Shown: piece after piece, positions 62,201 to 64,000 of the stretch
Layout: every line of letters starts with the position of its first letter
How positions within the stretch are numbered: the first letter of the stretch is position 1
Source of the DNA: Mantamonas sphyraenae
Taxonomy: Eukaryota > CRuMs > Mantamonadidae
Reading direction: 5' to 3'
Assembly (NCBI GenBank): GCA_026936335.1
Contig: JAPMXV010000007.1
Location: 248,001 to 312,000, forward strand
Length of the DNA stretch: 64,000 nt
Position numbers and translations under genes: made by a program
Notes under the pieces: generated by a model
What the model was told of the DNA's origin: nothing
Databases searched by the model: none
What the model saw: the letters and a program-made list of their open reading frames with translations, nothing else

Positions 62201-64000
62201 CTGGTTGCTTCCACAGTGTTCGCAAAACACGGCGTTGTCGCCAGCCATCTGTTCCACAGCCGTGTACTCGGCCAGCGAGTCGACAATGTTGCGCTTTCCC
62301 TTGACCACAATCTGCAGGTCGTAAAAGTTTTCGTCGCGCGTGCGTACGTTGCCGCAGTTCAGGCACTTCATCATGTTGGACAGTTCGCCTCGGTACAAAG
62401 CCTCCACACTGTGTTCCGCATCCATCTCCTTGGCGCGCATCTTGCCTTCGATGTTGTCGATGAGCACACGTGCAAGCTCCTGCACATCGTGTTGCACAAA
62501 CGTCTGCTCGTCGTCCCAGCCAAAGCTGCACGTCAGTCCAGACGTGCTCAGCGACGACACATCTGCACACTGCAGCCGTGCAAACAGCAGCTGGATCTGG
62601 TACATGATGTCTGTGCGGTGTGGATCCTGCTGCACCGTGGCCTCTGCTGAATCGTCCTCCTCATCACTGTCCATGCCGCCCGCAGACTTGCCTCCTGCAA
62701 CGCCCGTTTCAGTGTCCTCTTCACTGTCGTCTTCTTTCTTCTGGGCCTTGCTCTTGCTGCCAACCTCCTCGGTCGGGTAGTGGTAGATCAACCGTCGAAA
62801 CTCGGGTGTCATGTACAGCAGCTGCACGAGTGAGTTGAGGTAGCAGGTGGCACCTTGGTTCTTGAGTCCCACCAGGTCGTTGTCTGGACGTGTTTGTGCC
62901 AACGAGTCGTCGTCGTCGTCGAGCGAGTCGTCGCTGTCGTAGTTGAATCGCGACGGCATGGTTTGCTGGATCCAGTTCATGGTGGCCGATGCAGCCTCAT
63001 TGTTGCTGAAAGCGGTGTGTGAGTGTGTATGGTGTGTGTGTGAGTGTGCGGATGATGGGAAGAGGGGAAATGGAGGGAGAAGGGGGCAAGCGGCCGTCAC
63101 GTACACACTCATCGACGTGTTCTCCATGACAAAGTCCTCAAACATGTCTGGGGTGGTGAGACCGTAGCCGCGCAGGGTCTTTGCGTCTTCGTTGCAGGTA
63201 ATGCCCGAGACGGTGATTCGCTGTTCGCTGGGCAGCGTGCCTGTGCTCTCGAACAGGCGCTCCTTTAGATCACCAATCGTGGTCTCCTCCGTCACGTCCA
63301 CCTGGCAGTACTGCACAATGGTGCCAGCCTCCTTGTAACCAATAAAGATGGACATGGAGCCACTGTACAAAGAATGGCGCACACGTGCGCAGGCATGGTG
63401 TCAGCTGCGGCCGGAGAGGGAAAACGGGAATTCGACCCAAACCAAGCACGAACGGCGACTCACAACGAGCCGCTTCCGATGACGCACACGATGAGGACAC
63501 ACAAGGAGACACGGAAAGAGGCCACGGCAAGGGACGCATGATGCGTGCAGGCGAGTCTGTGTCGCACTTACTCTTCGTTTCGTTCGTTGTCGTAGCCGCC
63601 AAAGGGCAGCTGGTTGGGCTCCAAGCGCACGCCTTCCACGGCCAAGCTCTGCTCAAACAGCTCCCCCGGCGTCATGAAGCGTCCGTCAGCGCCCCACTGG
63701 TTGATCTGCGAAAACATGTCTTCGCTGTCGCCAGCTACAAAGTCGCCGTCGTCGAAATCATCCTGTGTGTGGCGCACACGTGTGTCAGCAGTGAGAAGAT
63801 CGCCTCTCGTCGTCGCACAAAAACTCACTTCGCGGTCCGACCACACAGCAGGCGTGTCGCTGTCACCATCAGAGCTCTGTGTATGTATATGCATTGGGTG
63901 TGTGAGTGTACATGTGTGTCTGTGTGTGTGTGTGTGTGTCGTACCATTCTTCAAAGGGGATGGCAAGGGCGACGAGTTTGGGTGTGTCCCGCTGGGCGGT
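59234..64000 (-). CDS. USP47: USP47-like ubiquitin hydrolase, 5' end off window
   Basis: Visible exons are 63876-63829, 63762-63572, 63362-63105 and 63005-59234 (1,422 codons). A further exon is probable at about 64000-63953 (ending PFEEW), but its junction to the next exon could not be closed in frame. An N-terminal ubiquitin-like domain (QYCQVDVTEETTIGDLKERLF) precedes the USP domain. The Cys box is GLKNQGATCYLNSLVQLLY and the His box SASFGHYYAYIKN. The large C-terminal half has several ubiquitin-like segments (for example TMTLGELKQKLVEEGW) and acidic runs, as in USP47/USP40, which act in Wnt and DNA-repair ubiquitin signalling in animals. The acidic Glu-rich tract lies at about 61500-61650. 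The 3,772-nt last exon has no intron. Confidence 0.85.
63920..63939. repeat. (TG)n microsatellite in USP47-like intron
   Basis: A TG run in the most upstream visible intron, reading CA in the transcript. Confidence 0.9.

Overview
This is nuclear DNA from a GC-rich, gene-dense, flagellated eukaryotic microbe. Most genes are interrupted by short GT-AG introns with in-frame joins. Neighbouring genes often sit only tens of bases apart, and CA/TG microsatellites fill many introns and spacers. Several genes belong to the flagellum (a PIERCE-type microtubule inner protein, a ZMYND12-type dynein factor, a CatSper auxiliary subunit). There is also a mitochondrial EF-Tu, a NOA1 GTPase and a MuvB LIN9. 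I cannot fix the lineage. A choanoflagellate, apusomonad-like or other heterotrophic flagellate would fit; there is no plastid gene. Nothing looks bacterial, viral or toxin-like.

Layout. 1-9.2 kb holds a TFIIA-like gene entering from the left, HPD (4-hydroxyphenylpyruvate dioxygenase), WDR4, a seven-helix gustatory-receptor-like protein, a copper-oxygenase-like secreted protein, archease and HGD (homogentisate dioxygenase). HPD and HGD are consecutive-pathway tyrosine-catabolism enzymes lying 4.7 kb apart. 9.2-20.3 kb holds two leucine-rich-repeat genes only 12 bases apart, mitochondrial EF-Tu, a GPR107-type protein, an unrecognised polytopic membrane protein (with a GC-AG intron), a membrane-anchored EEP-fold phosphodiesterase and a prenylation-tagged AN1 zinc-finger protein. 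20.3-28.6 kb holds a kelch protein, a ubiquitin-like mini-protein and then the most novel region: eight small intronless genes encoding one repeated, apparently undescribed protein module, with a secreted three-MRH-domain lectin-like gene embedded among them.

28.6-34.7 kb holds a SANT protein, a tail-anchored mini-protein, PIERCE, ZMYND12, NOA1 and an extradiol (DODA-like) dioxygenase. 35-46 kb is one VPS13 lipid-transfer gene whose last exon is 9.95 kb. 46-64 kb holds a coiled acidic protein, the CatSper auxiliary subunit, a USP4/15-type deubiquitinase, LIN9, a CCZ1/INTU-like longin protein and a USP47-like deubiquitinase that runs off the right edge.

General patterns: introns cluster near gene 5' ends and are followed by very long uninterrupted exons. 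Many 3' splice sites read CACACAG rather than having a pyrimidine tract. Divergent gene pairs commonly share spacers of about 40-225 bp. All exon junctions given below were read by eye from GT/GC and AG sites; each joined reading frame was checked to be a multiple of three.
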